From: Marinibacterium profundimaris
GTDB taxonomy: Bacteria > Pseudomonadota > Alphaproteobacteria > Rhodobacterales > Rhodobacteraceae
Reading direction: 5' to 3'
Length of the DNA: 57,383 bases
Assembly: GCF_002210095.1 (NCBI RefSeq)
Contig: NZ_AQQR01000022.1
Location: 1 to 57,383 of the forward strand
Both the position numbers and the translations under genes were made by a program. Below the pieces are notes generated by a model, which had not been told where the DNA came from, searched no databases, and worked only from the letters and a program-made list of their open reading frames with translations. Positions 37,781-48,589 of the stretch are shown here, piece by piece (position 1 is the stretch's first letter; each line of letters opens with the position of its first letter).

Positions 37781-38724
37781 GAGACGTCTTGCAGGTCGGC
37801 GAACCCGGCGGGGGTCGCCCGAGGCTCCCAGTCCGGCAGTCCGAGCCCGGACCGCCAGGCCGAAGCGATCCCGGCGCGCGTGGCGAACCAGACACCATCG
37901 GCGGCGAGGGCGTGATCGAGAAACGCCTCCAGCCCGCCGATCCGGGCCGGGCGGCCAATGATGCGCGTGTGAAGGCCGATGGATAGCATGCGCGGCGCCT
38001 CGCGGCTTTCAGCCAGCAGGCGGTCGAAGGCGGCGATACAATAGCGCGCGAAATCGTCACCGAAGACGAAACCGCCGTTGTTGTTGAACCGCATGTCGTT
38101 GGTGTCGAAGGCATAGGGCAGCACGACATGAGCGTGGTCGCCGACCTGCACCATGTAGGGGAGATCGTCGTTGTAGGCGTTGCTGTCGTAAAGAAATCCG
38201 CCGTGCTCGACGAGCAGGTCCCGCGTCGCCAGAGAGGTGGCCGACCGGGTGTGCCAGCCGACCGGCAGGCTGCCGGCGGCGCAGGTGATCGCCTCGACGG
38301 TCCGGGCGATGGCGCGGCGTTCCACCGGCTCGGCCATTCCGGCGTGACGTTCCCAGCGCCAGCCATGGGCGGAGACCTCGTGCCCGTCAGCCACCGCTTC
38401 GGCCAGAAGCCACGGGGTCGCGTCGGCAGCGCGGCCGCAGACATTCAGTGTGGCGCAAACCCCGCGTGCGGCCAGCGCCGCCCGGATGCGCGGCCAGCCG
38501 GCGCGTGGCCCGTATTCGAAATGGCTTTCCATGCAGAGGTCGGGCAGGCCATCAACCCGCTCGACCGCTTCGTAGATATGTTCGTTGCGCTCGTCGCCCG
38601 CGCCCAGCGACAGCTCTGCGCCCTCCTCGACATTGACGACCACCGAAATCGCCAGCCCGGCCCCACCGGGCCAGGCGGCGATCGGAGCGCAGTCGCGGTA
38701 TCCGGCGAAGTCGCGCTCGGTCAC
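37777..38724 (-). CDS. Second NodB-like deacetylase family protein, PuuE-like paralog
   Basis: The protein has 315 residues from GTG 38724, chosen because it makes a 4-base GTGA overlap with the btpA-like gene; an upstream ATG (38757) is possible. It shares the ISVVVNVEEGAELSLGAGDERNE N-terminus, GHEVSAHGWRWERH and LSIGLHTRIIGRPARI with the paralog at 36896. Unlike sugar deacetylases it lacks a signal peptide, so it acts in the cytoplasm on an imported compound. Confidence 0.85.
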   Translation of the reverse strand: MTERDFAGYRDCAPIAAWPGGAGLAISVVVNVEEGAELSLGAGDERNEHIYEAVERVDGLPDLCMESHFEYGPRAGWPRIRAALAARGVCATLNVCGRAADATPWLLAEAVADGHEVSAHGWRWERHAGMAEPVERRAIARTVEAITCAAGSLPVGWHTRSATSLATRDLLVEHGGFLYDSNAYNDDLPYMVQVGDHAHVVLPYAFDTNDMRFNNNGGFVFGDDFARYCIAAFDRLLAESREAPRMLSIGLHTRIIGRPARIGGLEAFLDHALAADGVWFATRAGIASAWRSGLGLPDWEPRATPAGFADLQDVS

Positions 38725-39506
38725 CGGGCTCGCGCCTTGTCCATGAAGCGCCGGCAAAGGTCGGGGTCCCAGCGCAGGATGTCGTCCTCTCCGGCATCCT
38801 TCCGCATCAGCGCGCTGGAGACCACGACACCGTCACTGGCGGCCAGCGCCTCGCCCAGATTGGATTCGGTCACGCCGCCGCCGATCAGGATCGGCGCCGC
38901 GCCGACCGTCTTGCGGACCGCCGCGATCCGGTCGAGCGTGTCCGGGAAGCTGGATCCGGTGATGATCAGCCCGTCGGCCCCGGTGCGCACAGCCCAGTCG
39001 GCCGCGAACGGCTGGCTTTCGTCGGAAAGCGGCCGCGCGGTGCGGTCATGCACATCCGCCAGGATGGTGACATCGGTACCGCCGATGGCCTGACGATGCG
39101 CCACTGCGGCCGAGCCAAGGCCGTGGCGCGGCCCATCCGCCGTCATTGCGCCGCCGACGAAGACCTTGAGCCGCACGAAGGACGCGCCGGTCGCATGGGC
39201 CACCGAGAGGGCCGCCTCGGGATCATGCGCCTCGATGATGATGCCAAGCCCCAGGTCCGGGTATTCGGCCCGGATCAGCCGCCCCAGCGACGCCATCAGC
39301 GCGAGCGTTTCCGTCGACGCCGGGCCGGATGTGCGGGTCTGGTCCTGCAGTTTGATCCAGGGCACGCCGGCTTCGGCAAAGACACCTGCATTGGCCAGCG
39401 CGTAATCCTCGTACCACGCCACCGAGCGATGCCGGTTCAGGGCGAACTCGGGAAGGTGCAGCGCGGCAATGATCTCGGGGGTGGTTTCGAACATCTTCCG
39501 GCTCAC
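38721..39506 (-). CDS. BtpA/SgcQ family protein
   Basis: The protein has 261 residues and a TIM-barrel-type repeat pattern, with the family motifs IAALHLPEF at the start, GVPWIKLQDQT, ASFVRLKVFVGG and a phosphate-binding-like end (GADGLIITGSSFPDT, PILIGGGVTESNL). Members are linked to sugar operons (SgcQ) or photosystem assembly (BtpA); the reaction is not established. It overlaps PfkB by ATGA. Next to a kinase and a SIS isomerase it probably acts on a sugar phosphate. Confidence 0.9.
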   Translation of the reverse strand: MSRKMFETTPEIIAALHLPEFALNRHRSVAWYEDYALANAGVFAEAGVPWIKLQDQTRTSGPASTETLALMASLGRLIRAEYPDLGLGIIIEAHDPEAALSVAHATGASFVRLKVFVGGAMTADGPRHGLGSAAVAHRQAIGGTDVTILADVHDRTARPLSDESQPFAADWAVRTGADGLIITGSSFPDTLDRIAAVRKTVGAAPILIGGGVTESNLGEALAASDGVVVSSALMRKDAGEDDILRWDPDLCRRFMDKARAR

Positions 39507-40519
39507 GGCTGGAACTCCTTATTCAATGTGTCGCGCACCGCGGCCCGGTCGACGGGCAGCGGGGCGTCGGCGCCGAAGCGCGTTACGATCCGGGCCGCCG
39601 AGATCGCGCCGAAGCGGGCGGCGGCAACGGGATCGCCGGTTTCGACAAGGCCCGCCAGGAACCCGCCGCTAAAACTGTCACCCGCGCCGGTCGGGTCGAG
39701 CGTGGCAACGCGCATGGCCGGCACCATCACCGGCGCATCGGTCGTGCGGTCCCAGACCAGAGCGCCCTTGGGTCCGAGCTTGACCGCAATCGCACCTGGG
39801 CAGCGGCCGGCCAGCACCCTGAGCGCATCGCCCGGGGCCGCGCCGGGCACCATCGCCTCGAGCTCCACCTCGCTGGGCAGGAAGGCGTCGAGCCGTGACA
39901 GGACCGGGGCGATCTCGTCCAGTGGACGGCTGGACAGATGGCCACCCGGATCGGCGGTGAAGATTGCGCCGCCGGGGGCGAAATGGTCGATCATCGCCAG
40001 CATGACGTCGGGCTGGCTGGGCGCCAGATGGACCCCCTTCACGCCCGCCCAGGAGGCCGGGATCTGCGAGGGCATCAGCGGATGGCGGTTGCGGAACTCG
40101 GAATAGCTGATCTCGTCCGGTGCATCCCGCCGGGCAAGCCAGGCGCGCCAGGCGTCCAGTTGCTCCGGCTCCAGCCGGTCGGTCGGGAACCCGGCCTCGC
40201 CCAGGGCGTCGGGCGGGCTGCTGAGCTCTTCGTCGCGGCGGCCGTCTTCTTCGTAGATGAACCAGTGGCACGAGGTCAGGCGTTCGTCCGACCAGGCGAC
40301 ACCGCCCAGGTCGACGCCCCCTGCCCCGAACCGTTCCAGCGTATCTCGCGGATAGGAGGCGACGGCGCAGCTGACCAGGCCGACATGGCCGACCCAGTGC
40401 AATGCGCCGACCGCCGAATAGGCGCCGTTGCCGCCGGCCTGGCCCAGGGCCACGGTTCCGTCTGCGGCAACGACATTGTCGACGGTCAGACCTCCGACCG
40501 TAACCAGATCGGGCGTCAA
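39503..40519 (-). CDS. PfkB-family carbohydrate kinase
   Basis: The protein has 338 residues from TTG 40519, just after the SIS stop codon with a G-rich ribosome site; a longer start at 40558 overlaps the SIS gene. The N-terminal PfkB signature is degenerate (LGQAGGNGAYSAVGALHW), while the C-terminal anion-hole and catalytic Asp motif DPTGAGDSFSGGF is intact. Ribokinase-like enzymes phosphorylate sugars or nucleosides. It is second in a six-gene minus-strand operon. Confidence 0.92.
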   Translation of the reverse strand: MTPDLVTVGGLTVDNVVAADGTVALGQAGGNGAYSAVGALHWVGHVGLVSCAVASYPRDTLERFGAGGVDLGGVAWSDERLTSCHWFIYEEDGRRDEELSSPPDALGEAGFPTDRLEPEQLDAWRAWLARRDAPDEISYSEFRNRHPLMPSQIPASWAGVKGVHLAPSQPDVMLAMIDHFAPGGAIFTADPGGHLSSRPLDEIAPVLSRLDAFLPSEVELEAMVPGAAPGDALRVLAGRCPGAIAVKLGPKGALVWDRTTDAPVMVPAMRVATLDPTGAGDSFSGGFLAGLVETGDPVAAARFGAISAARIVTRFGADAPLPVDRAAVRDTLNKEFQP

Positions 40520-40520
40520 G

Positions 40521-41633
40521 TCAGCCCCCCAGCCGCGGTGCGCCCAGGCCGAGCGCATCGCGCTCCACTGCGGCGTGGTAGCCGAACAGGTGGATCGGAA
40601 CGCTGTAGAGCATCGGCGCCGTTTCGGCCGCCACTTCGGGCAGGTGCCATGTCACGTCCGCAACCTCGGTGATCTCGGTTTCGCCCTCGGGGACCAGCGC
40701 CACGCAAAGACCTTCGCAAGCCTGGCTCATGATCGCCGTTTCCAGCGCACGATGATGGCTTTCGCTGTCCCCGGCGACAAGGAAGATCGGGTCGCCGGCC
40801 TTCTGGGTCCGGTAATGGTGATATTCTTCAAGGGGAAAGGCATAGGAATGGATCGGGGCCAGTTCCTTGAGCTTCGCCGATCCGAAGGCGGCGGGTGCAA
40901 AGAAGGCGCCGGCCCCCGCCAGCATCACCAGCTCGGCCCGGGCCAGCCGCTTGGCCAGCTCCTTCGCCGGTTCGTAATAGGCGTTGGCCACCGCATCGAC
41001 CTGGTCCGGGATCGCCGCCAGCGCGGCCGTCAGGGACGACACGTCGCGGCCCTTCGCCTTGGCCACGGCTTCGGCGAAGGCCAGCAGCAGCGCCATGGCC
41101 GCGGTGCTGGACTGGGTCGGCCAGCCGCCACGGGTCGCCTGGATATGCAGAGCGCCGGGGAAGGTGACCATGAGGGGCGAGCCCAGAGTGTTGGACAGCC
41201 CGACCGTATAGGCGCCACGCTCCGCCGCATCCTTGAGCCCGTCGATCACCGGCTCGGTCTTGCCGCTGGAACTGAGACCGATAACGACTGTCTCCTCGTC
41301 GATCACGTCCAGCCCGTAATTGGCGAAATCGAACGCCTCGTAGGGTTCGCAGACGGCGCCCAGCACACGCTCCATCGCGCGGCGCACGCCGAAGCCGGCA
41401 ATCCAGCTGTCGCCGCAGCCGACCATCACCACACGCCGGACGGTACGGCCCGCAAGGTCCGCGCCGATCTTCGCCAGTGGCTCGACATTCGATTCAAGGG
41501 TCGAGCGGATCGCCGTCCCTTGCGACATCATCTCCTTTTCCGTCAGCGCCACGCGCCGGAAACGCTCCGGGTCGCCCGGCTCGTCGGTCGAAGATTCCCG
41601 CCGTATCTCAATAATGCGCTGATCAATGCTCAC
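40521..41633 (-). CDS. SIS-domain protein, GlmS/AgaS-like sugar isomerase or deglycase
   Basis: The protein has 370 residues with two SIS domains. The first has VVMVGCGDSWIAGFGVRRAME and VIGLSSSGKTEPVIDGLKDA; the second has VMLAGAGAFFAPAAFGSAKLKELAPIHSYAFPLEEYHHY. There is no glutaminase domain, so it resembles AgaS, FrlB or other deglycases that act on amino- or ketosamine-sugar phosphates. It heads the minus-strand operon, divergent from the ABC importer at 42184. Confidence 0.9.
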   Translation of the reverse strand: MSIDQRIIEIRRESSTDEPGDPERFRRVALTEKEMMSQGTAIRSTLESNVEPLAKIGADLAGRTVRRVVMVGCGDSWIAGFGVRRAMERVLGAVCEPYEAFDFANYGLDVIDEETVVIGLSSSGKTEPVIDGLKDAAERGAYTVGLSNTLGSPLMVTFPGALHIQATRGGWPTQSSTAAMALLLAFAEAVAKAKGRDVSSLTAALAAIPDQVDAVANAYYEPAKELAKRLARAELVMLAGAGAFFAPAAFGSAKLKELAPIHSYAFPLEEYHHYRTQKAGDPIFLVAGDSESHHRALETAIMSQACEGLCVALVPEGETEITEVADVTWHLPEVAAETAPMLYSVPIHLFGYHAAVERDALGLGAPRLGG

Positions 41634-42183
41634 GCCTGTCTCCTCGTGGTCGATGCAGTGAACCGCCCGCGCGAGGCAAGCGGCGATTTCTTTCGATATC
41701 TGTCAAAGTGATGCCTAACGCAAGTTTTATTTACGAAAACGGAAGCGCGGCAAAAATGGATCGCGCGGGCACGAGCGGAAAGTGAACGATTGGAAGGCAG
41801 GCCCGCCGTCGGGCCGGTCTACACCGGGTGACCAACGCTATATACAGTCACTTCACGCGGGAGGCCGCGCACAAACCAGGAAATACAGGCGCCCATACAA
41901 GGCTTCCACGATGATTCTCATGGCGCTTTCGCAGGGCGGCATCCTGCGTTTCGGCGCGCACCGGGCCGCGTGAAGGGCCGAATCGCATCCCGGGATCGCC
42001 CCGTCAGCGCCCAAAACCCAGCGGATCTGCGCAAAAAACATGCAACACAACCGAGCACCTATCGCATTGGGCGCGTGTTTATGAATTTCTTCTTTCTACC
42101 TACTCGTGAAAGTGTCGAAAGGTAAATCGTGGAACCGCTTCGGCGCTCGGCACCCAAGAACACACAGATGGGGAGTTCATCAT
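41634..42183. promoter_or_regulatory. Divergent regulatory region between the SIS operon and ABC importer operon
   Basis: This 550-bp gap holds no convincing gene. TTTACGAAA (41730-41738) also occurs upstream of the deoR-type gene (49565-49573) in the same orientation relative to transcription, and TTTC-rich tracts (near 41690 and 42085) resemble half-sites of DeoR-family sugar repressors. It should contain promoters for both operons. Confidence 0.45.
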
Positions 42184-43226
42184 ATGCAATTCAATCGACG
42201 TACAGTCCTTGGCGGCCTTGCCGCAGCCAGCGCATTGTCCGCGCCCGGCATCCTGCGCGCACAGACGCGCGAACTGGTCATGGTCGGATACGGTGACGCG
42301 GCCGACGCGCCGCTGATCGCCGCCGGCGAGGAACTGGCGAAGCGCCATGCCGGCGTATCGCTCAAGGTCATCGGCGGCCTGTCGTCCGAGGCGCTGGCCC
42401 AGATCAAGGCCGCGCGCGGCAACTCGCCCTACGACCTGGCGGTGATGGGTTCGCCCGCGATCGTCAACGCGCTGGCCGAGGACGTGATCGTCCCGCTCGA
42501 CTTCTCGAAGATCCCGAATTCGGCCAATGTCGATCCGCGCTTTACGCCCTATGGCTATGATGTCGGCCAGCCGATCTGGTTCGAAGGTATCGGCATCGCA
42601 TACGACAAGACCCGCGTCGAAACGCCCCCGACCACCTGGGAAGAGCTGTGGAGCGGCGATTTCAACGGCCGCGTCGGCATGTGCCGTCCGCAATCGAACC
42701 TGGGCCTTGGCGTCCTGGCGGCAACATGCGAGGCTTTCGGCCAGCCGCAGAGCGACATGACCTTTGCGCTGGAGAAATGGAAGGAACTGGATCCCCTTGT
42801 CGGCCGCAGCCCCTCGTTGCTGCAACAGATGATCGAGCGCGGCGAAGTCGATCTCGCGCCGTTGTGGCACGTCAACGCGGCTTTGGCCGCATCGTCCGGC
42901 CTGCCCATCGGTTACACCAAGATCGCCGGGCCCGGGCCGCTGATGCTGCCGACCAATATCGTGCAGTTCGTCAACACCGCCGACGGCACCGGCGATCTGG
43001 TCCATGAATTCGCCGATATCATCCTGACCCAGCAGATCCAGGAAATGGCCGGCGGCGCGCCGACCTATTTCGGCACCGTCGTGGAAGGAATCGCCGTCCC
43101 CGAGGCCGCCGCACCCTATGTGCCGTCGACCGAGGCCGAGCTTGACACCATGACTTCGCTCGACTGGAAGACCGCGGCTCCGCTGCGCGGCGAAACCGTC
43201 GAGACCTTCGACAGAATGTTCGGCGC

Positions 43227-43230
<4 letters not shown>
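42184..43230 (+). CDS. ABC transporter substrate-binding protein, PotD/spermidine type
   Basis: The protein has 348 residues. The N-terminus MQFNRRTVLGGLAAASALS has a twin-arginine-like signal and cleavage after LRAQ, so it should be periplasmic and Tat-exported. It belongs to the class II binding proteins of the polyamine/iron/thiamine cluster (EGIGIAYDKTRVETPPTTWEELW, GRVGMCRPQSNLGLG). ATG 42184 precedes the signal peptide exactly. It overlaps the ATPase gene by ATGA. Confidence 0.92.
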
Positions 43231-44305
<1,075 letters not shown>

Positions 44306-44306
<1 letters not shown>

Positions 44307-45238
44307 TGGCCGACGTGACTTCCTCCCCTGCCATCTCCGGCCCCGGGCTTGGTGAAAAGACGCTGGACCTCTTGTTGTCTGGCCGCGGCATCTGGCCGGC
44401 GGTCCCGTCGATCATCGTGCTGGTCGTCGTCGCCGTCATCCCCTTCATCCTGCTGCTGTCGCTTGGATTCTCGGACATCGAGGTCGCCCGGGGCGAGATC
44501 GTCTCGCAGACGTTTTCGCTGAACCACCTGACAAACGCGCTGTCGGATTCGCTCTACTGGACGACGTTCAAACGCTCGCTGAGCCTTGCGCTGTCCACCA
44601 CGGCGCTGTGCCTGCTGTTCGGCTATCCGGTCGCCTATCTCTTCGCCGTCGGCGGGCGCTGGACCCGCCGGGTGATCCTGATCCTGACCATCGCGCCGCT
44701 TCTGACCAGCGGCATCGTGCGGACCTATGCCTGGCTTGTCATCCTCGGCGGGCGCGGCGTGGTGAACTGGGCCTTCCTCAAGCTGGGGATCGTCGATTCA
44801 CCGCTGCGGATCATGAACACCCACTGGGCGGTTCTGATCGGCATGGTGCAGATCCACCTGCCGGTGATGATCCTGCCACTGGTCGCGGTGATGAGCCGCC
44901 ACGACAACCGCCTGATCGAAGCGTCGGAAAACCTGGGCGCGTCGCGGCTGGGCACCCTGCGGACGATCATCTTCCCGATGAGCGCGCCGGGCATCGGCAC
45001 CGGGGCGGCACTGGTCTTCACGCTCAGCTACACCACCTTCGTGGTGCCGCAGCTGCTGGGCGGGGGCAATTACCTGAACGCGGCGACGATGATCTATGAA
45101 CAGGTCGTGTTCTCGCTGGAATGGAGCAAGGGCTCGGTCACCTCGTTGCTGCTGATGGTCACCTGTCTGGCAGTGCTGGTGATGATCTCGCTCGCCACCA
45201 ACTACTTCACCGGCTGGACAAAGGGGCGTGACGCATGA
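44306..45238 (+). CDS. ABC transporter permease, PotB type
   Basis: The protein has 310 residues with six membrane helices. The cytoplasmic EAA loop is EASENLGASRLGTLRTIIFPMSAPG. The start ATG shares its A with the ATPase stop codon, and the stop overlaps the next permease by ATGA. It would form the channel with the PotC-type permease. Confidence 0.94.
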
Positions 45239-46050
45239 AGGCGCTGAAACGCAGCTCACTGACCGACATCATCGGGCTCGGACTGATCTTTGGGGTGGCG
45301 ATCTTTTCGCTGATCCTGCTGGTCGCTCCCTCGATCATCGTCCTGATCATCTCTTTCGACACCCGCGCCTATGTGAGCTTTCCGCCCGAAGGCTTCACGC
45401 TGCGCTGGTATGGCGAGGTGTTCCAGAAGAGCGAGCTGGTCGAATCGATGCTCAACAGCCTGCAGGTCGGCCTGACCGTCACGGTGCTGTGCATTCTCCT
45501 GGGTGTGCCCACGGCGCTGGCCTGCGTGCGTGGCCGGTTCCGTGGAACAACGGCGCTGTCGGTCTTCGTGCTGGTTCCGCACATGGTGCCCGGCATCGTG
45601 CTGGGCGTCGCGGTTCTGTTCGCCGGGGCGCTTGTGGGCGTGTCGCCGTCGATCTGGCTGCAATCGGTCGCGATCACCGTGTTCATCCTCGCCGTTATGG
45701 TCCGGACCGTGCAAAGCCGGCTGATGCGGCTGGATCCTGCGCTGGAGGAGGCGGCGGCCAACCTGAGGGCGACCCCGTTCCAGAGCCTGCGCACGGTGAC
45801 CTTTCCGCTACTGATGCCCGCGATCCTGGCCGGTTCGGTGTTCACCTTCGTGGAGGGGATCGACAACCTCTCGGTCGCGATCTTCACCCACGGCTTCCGC
45901 GACCGGCCGCTTCCGGTCGAGCTGCTGGCACTTGTCCAGTACACCAGCACGCCGCTGGTGGCCGCGGTGTCCGGCGTGCAGATCGTCCTGGCCATCGTGG
46001 CCCTGATCGCAGTTTCGCTGACGATCGGGCTGGACAATGTGAACGACTAG
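45235..46050 (+). CDS. ABC transporter permease, PotC type
   Basis: The protein has 271 residues with six membrane helices. The EAA loop is EEAAANLRATPFQSLRTVTFPLLMP, and the N-terminal pattern TRAYVSFPPEGFTLRWYGEVF is typical of PotC. A GC-rich imperfect inverted repeat (46057-46089) lies just after its stop. Confidence 0.94.
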   Translation: MKALKRSSLTDIIGLGLIFGVAIFSLILLVAPSIIVLIISFDTRAYVSFPPEGFTLRWYGEVFQKSELVESMLNSLQVGLTVTVLCILLGVPTALACVRGRFRGTTALSVFVLVPHMVPGIVLGVAVLFAGALVGVSPSIWLQSVAITVFILAVMVRTVQSRLMRLDPALEEAAANLRATPFQSLRTVTFPLLMPAILAGSVFTFVEGIDNLSVAIFTHGFRDRPLPVELLALVQYTSTPLVAAVSGVQIVLAIVALIAVSLTIGLDNVND

Positions 46051-46117
46051 GGCCGTCGGCGCGGCGGATCCTTCCGATCCGGCCGCGCCGGCCCGACAAT
46101 CACGGGAATGACCTAAC

Positions 46118-47617
46118 ATGGCGCGTGACCTTCTTCTTCGCGGCGGCCGGATCCTGGCGTCGGCCTCCTCCGAACACCTGATCCGGGCTGATGTCCTGAT
46201 CCGCGACGGGATCGTCGCCGGCATCGGCGAGGATTTCTCTGCCGACGTGCCCGAACTGGACGTGACCGGCCAGATCCTGATCCCCGGGCTGATCAACGCA
46301 CATCTCCATTCGCCCGGCAATTTCATGCGCGGGACGCTCGAGGGACTGCCGCTCGAGGTGTTCATGCTCTACGAGGTGCCGCCGCTGGCGGACGGCGTCG
46401 GGCCGGACCCGGAGCGCGACCGGCTGCGCACACTGATCGGCGCGGCCGAGATGCTGAAGCTGGGCGTCACCTCGGTCATGGACGACGCCTTTTTCGTGCC
46501 GCTGACCACGACGCAATCCATCGACGCCATCGCGGGCGCCTATGCCGAGATCGGGATGCGGGCGACACTGGCGCTGGATCAGCCGATCGTGCCGGAATAC
46601 GACAAGTACCCGTTCCTGAAGGAGATCATCCCCGACAGCGTGCGGCACGACATGGACACCACCCCGCGCGAAACACCCGAGGCGATGCTGGAACATTATG
46701 CCCACCTGATCGGGCACTGGCACGGTGCGGCCGACGATCGGATCGGGGCAGCGGTCTCCTGCTCCGCGCCGCAGCGCGCCACACCGGATTACTTGCAGGC
46801 GCTGAGCGCCCTCGCCCGCGAACACGACCTTCCCTATTTCTGCCACATGCTGGAAAGCAAGCTGCAGCGCGTGCTGGGCGAGGAGAAATACGGCTGCTCG
46901 CTGGTCCAATATGCCGACCGGCTGGGGATCCTCGATGAACGGATGCTGGTCATCCACGCCATCTGGATCGACGAGCACGACATGGTGACGCTGGGCCGCT
47001 CGGGCGCCTGCGTTGCGCACAACCCCGTGTGCAACATGCGCCTCGGCAGCGGCGTCATGCCGTTTCGCGGCCTGTCCGACGCCGGGGTGCCGATCTGCCT
47101 TGGCACCGACGAGGCGGTCAGCGACGACAGCCACAACCTCTGGGGCGCGATCAAGACAGCGGGCGTCGTTCACGCCCTGTCCGGCCGCGATTACCGAAGT
47201 TGGCCAAGGGCGGACGAGATCCTCGCGGCTGTCTGGGACGGCGGCAATCGCGCGATGCGCCGGGATCAGCGGCTGGGTCGGATCGAAGTCGGCGCCGCGG
47301 CGGATATCGCCGTGCTGGACGGCGACGCCCCGACCTTCCAGCCGCTGCACGACATTCGCAGGGCGCTGGTGCTTTGCGAAACCGGTGCATCGGTGCGCCA
47401 CACCATCGTCGGCGGTGAAATCATGGTCCGCGACGGACGCCTGACCATGATCGACGAAACGGCCCTGCTGGCCGACCTCCGCGCGATCGAGCCCGAGCTG
47501 CAGGCCGGAGCCCGCGCCGTGCAGGAAACGGCGTCGCGGCTGGAGCCGTATTACCGCGAGATGCTGGAACGCGCCCATGCCCGCGACGTGGGCTTTTCGC
47601 GCTGGGTCGGTCGGTAA
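46118..47617 (+). CDS. Metal-dependent amidohydrolase, ATZ/TRZ-like
   Basis: The protein has 499 residues. Metal and catalytic residues are His62/His64 (NAHLHSPGNF), the CHMLES histidine, IHAIWIDEHDM and LGTDEAVSDDSHN (Asp). Architecture and length match the enzyme at 35341, but identity is clearly partial, so this is a second, diverged deaminase-type enzyme. It follows the importer after 67 bp and probably acts on the imported compound. Confidence 0.9.
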   Translation: MARDLLLRGGRILASASSEHLIRADVLIRDGIVAGIGEDFSADVPELDVTGQILIPGLINAHLHSPGNFMRGTLEGLPLEVFMLYEVPPLADGVGPDPERDRLRTLIGAAEMLKLGVTSVMDDAFFVPLTTTQSIDAIAGAYAEIGMRATLALDQPIVPEYDKYPFLKEIIPDSVRHDMDTTPRETPEAMLEHYAHLIGHWHGAADDRIGAAVSCSAPQRATPDYLQALSALAREHDLPYFCHMLESKLQRVLGEEKYGCSLVQYADRLGILDERMLVIHAIWIDEHDMVTLGRSGACVAHNPVCNMRLGSGVMPFRGLSDAGVPICLGTDEAVSDDSHNLWGAIKTAGVVHALSGRDYRSWPRADEILAAVWDGGNRAMRRDQRLGRIEVGAAADIAVLDGDAPTFQPLHDIRRALVLCETGASVRHTIVGGEIMVRDGRLTMIDETALLADLRAIEPELQAGARAVQETASRLEPYYREMLERAHARDVGFSRWVGR

Positions 47618-47623
47618 GGCCGC

Positions 47624-48505
47624 CTAGACTGCCAGTTCGGGCCGATCCAGCATCATCCGCGCGATCCGGTCTGGCGTCGTGAACCACACCCGATCGCTGT
47701 TTCGGGTCATGTGATCAATCGCGCGCCGCAGCGCCCGCAGGCGGAACGGCTGGCCCGAGATGAAGGAATGGATCACCACCGGCATCACCAGCGGCTGCGC
47801 CTCCGAGGCTTCCAGCATCTCGTCGAACTGATCGATGATCATCCCCGAGAAGTCCGTCGCACTGGCCTGCCGACCGATGATCGTGGTGCTATCGTTCAGC
47901 TCCAGCCCGTAGGGAACGCACAGCAGCGGTCCCGCCCGGGTGGCCAGCCAGACCGGCTGATCATCCATCCCCAGATCGAGGACATAGCTGTAGCCGGCTT
48001 CCTTCAGCAGATCGGCCGTGGCGTCGGTATGGGCAAGCCAGGGGCTGGACCAGCCCATCGGAGCCGATCCTTCATGCGCCGTGACCGCTTCGGCCACCTG
48101 CTTCAGATAGGCGGCCTCCGACGTTTCATCCCGCCCGGTCAGCGTATCGGAATTGGTCAGTCCGTGCGCAATGACCTCGCATCCGTTCGCACGCGCGAAT
48201 TCGGTCAGCTGCGGCGCGTGATCATAGACCTCGGTGTTCAGCAAAAGCGAAAGCGGGAGGTTCTCCTTGCCGAACCGTTCGATGATGCGGAAGGCGCCGA
48301 CTCTGTTGCCGTAATCGCGCCAGGAGGTGTTCGCGTAATCGGGCTTGGACGCACCGGGGAACAGGTCCTCGGTCATGCCCTCGCCGAACACGTATTCCTC
48401 GACCCCCAGGACGAAGTAGACGGCCAACGTCTTGTCACCGGGCCAGCGATAATCGGGACGCTCGGTGATCGGGTGGAATGCGTAGCGCGGTTGTGACGGC
48501 AGCAT
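47624..48505 (-). CDS. NodB-like polysaccharide deacetylase family protein (third paralog)
   Basis: The protein has 293 residues, cytoplasmic (no signal peptide). It shows VYFVLGVEEYVFGEGM, GCEVIAHGLTNSDTLTGRDE and MGWSSPWLAHTDATADLL, close to the PuuE-type allantoinase/peptidoglycan-deacetylase superfamily. It converges with the amidohydrolase at 46118 (6-bp gap) and lies beside the DeoR regulator on the same strand. Confidence 0.85.
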   Translation of the reverse strand: MLPSQPRYAFHPITERPDYRWPGDKTLAVYFVLGVEEYVFGEGMTEDLFPGASKPDYANTSWRDYGNRVGAFRIIERFGKENLPLSLLLNTEVYDHAPQLTEFARANGCEVIAHGLTNSDTLTGRDETSEAAYLKQVAEAVTAHEGSAPMGWSSPWLAHTDATADLLKEAGYSYVLDLGMDDQPVWLATRAGPLLCVPYGLELNDSTTIIGRQASATDFSGMIIDQFDEMLEASEAQPLVMPVVIHSFISGQPFRLRALRRAIDHMTRNSDRVWFTTPDRIARMMLDRPELAV

Positions 48506-48589
48506 CGGGAAAGCTCCTGGGTCGGACCGTGGTCCGTGGAAAGGGGCGGACCAGCCGCCTGCATGGGTGTGCGAGGTTTGCCGCGGCGC

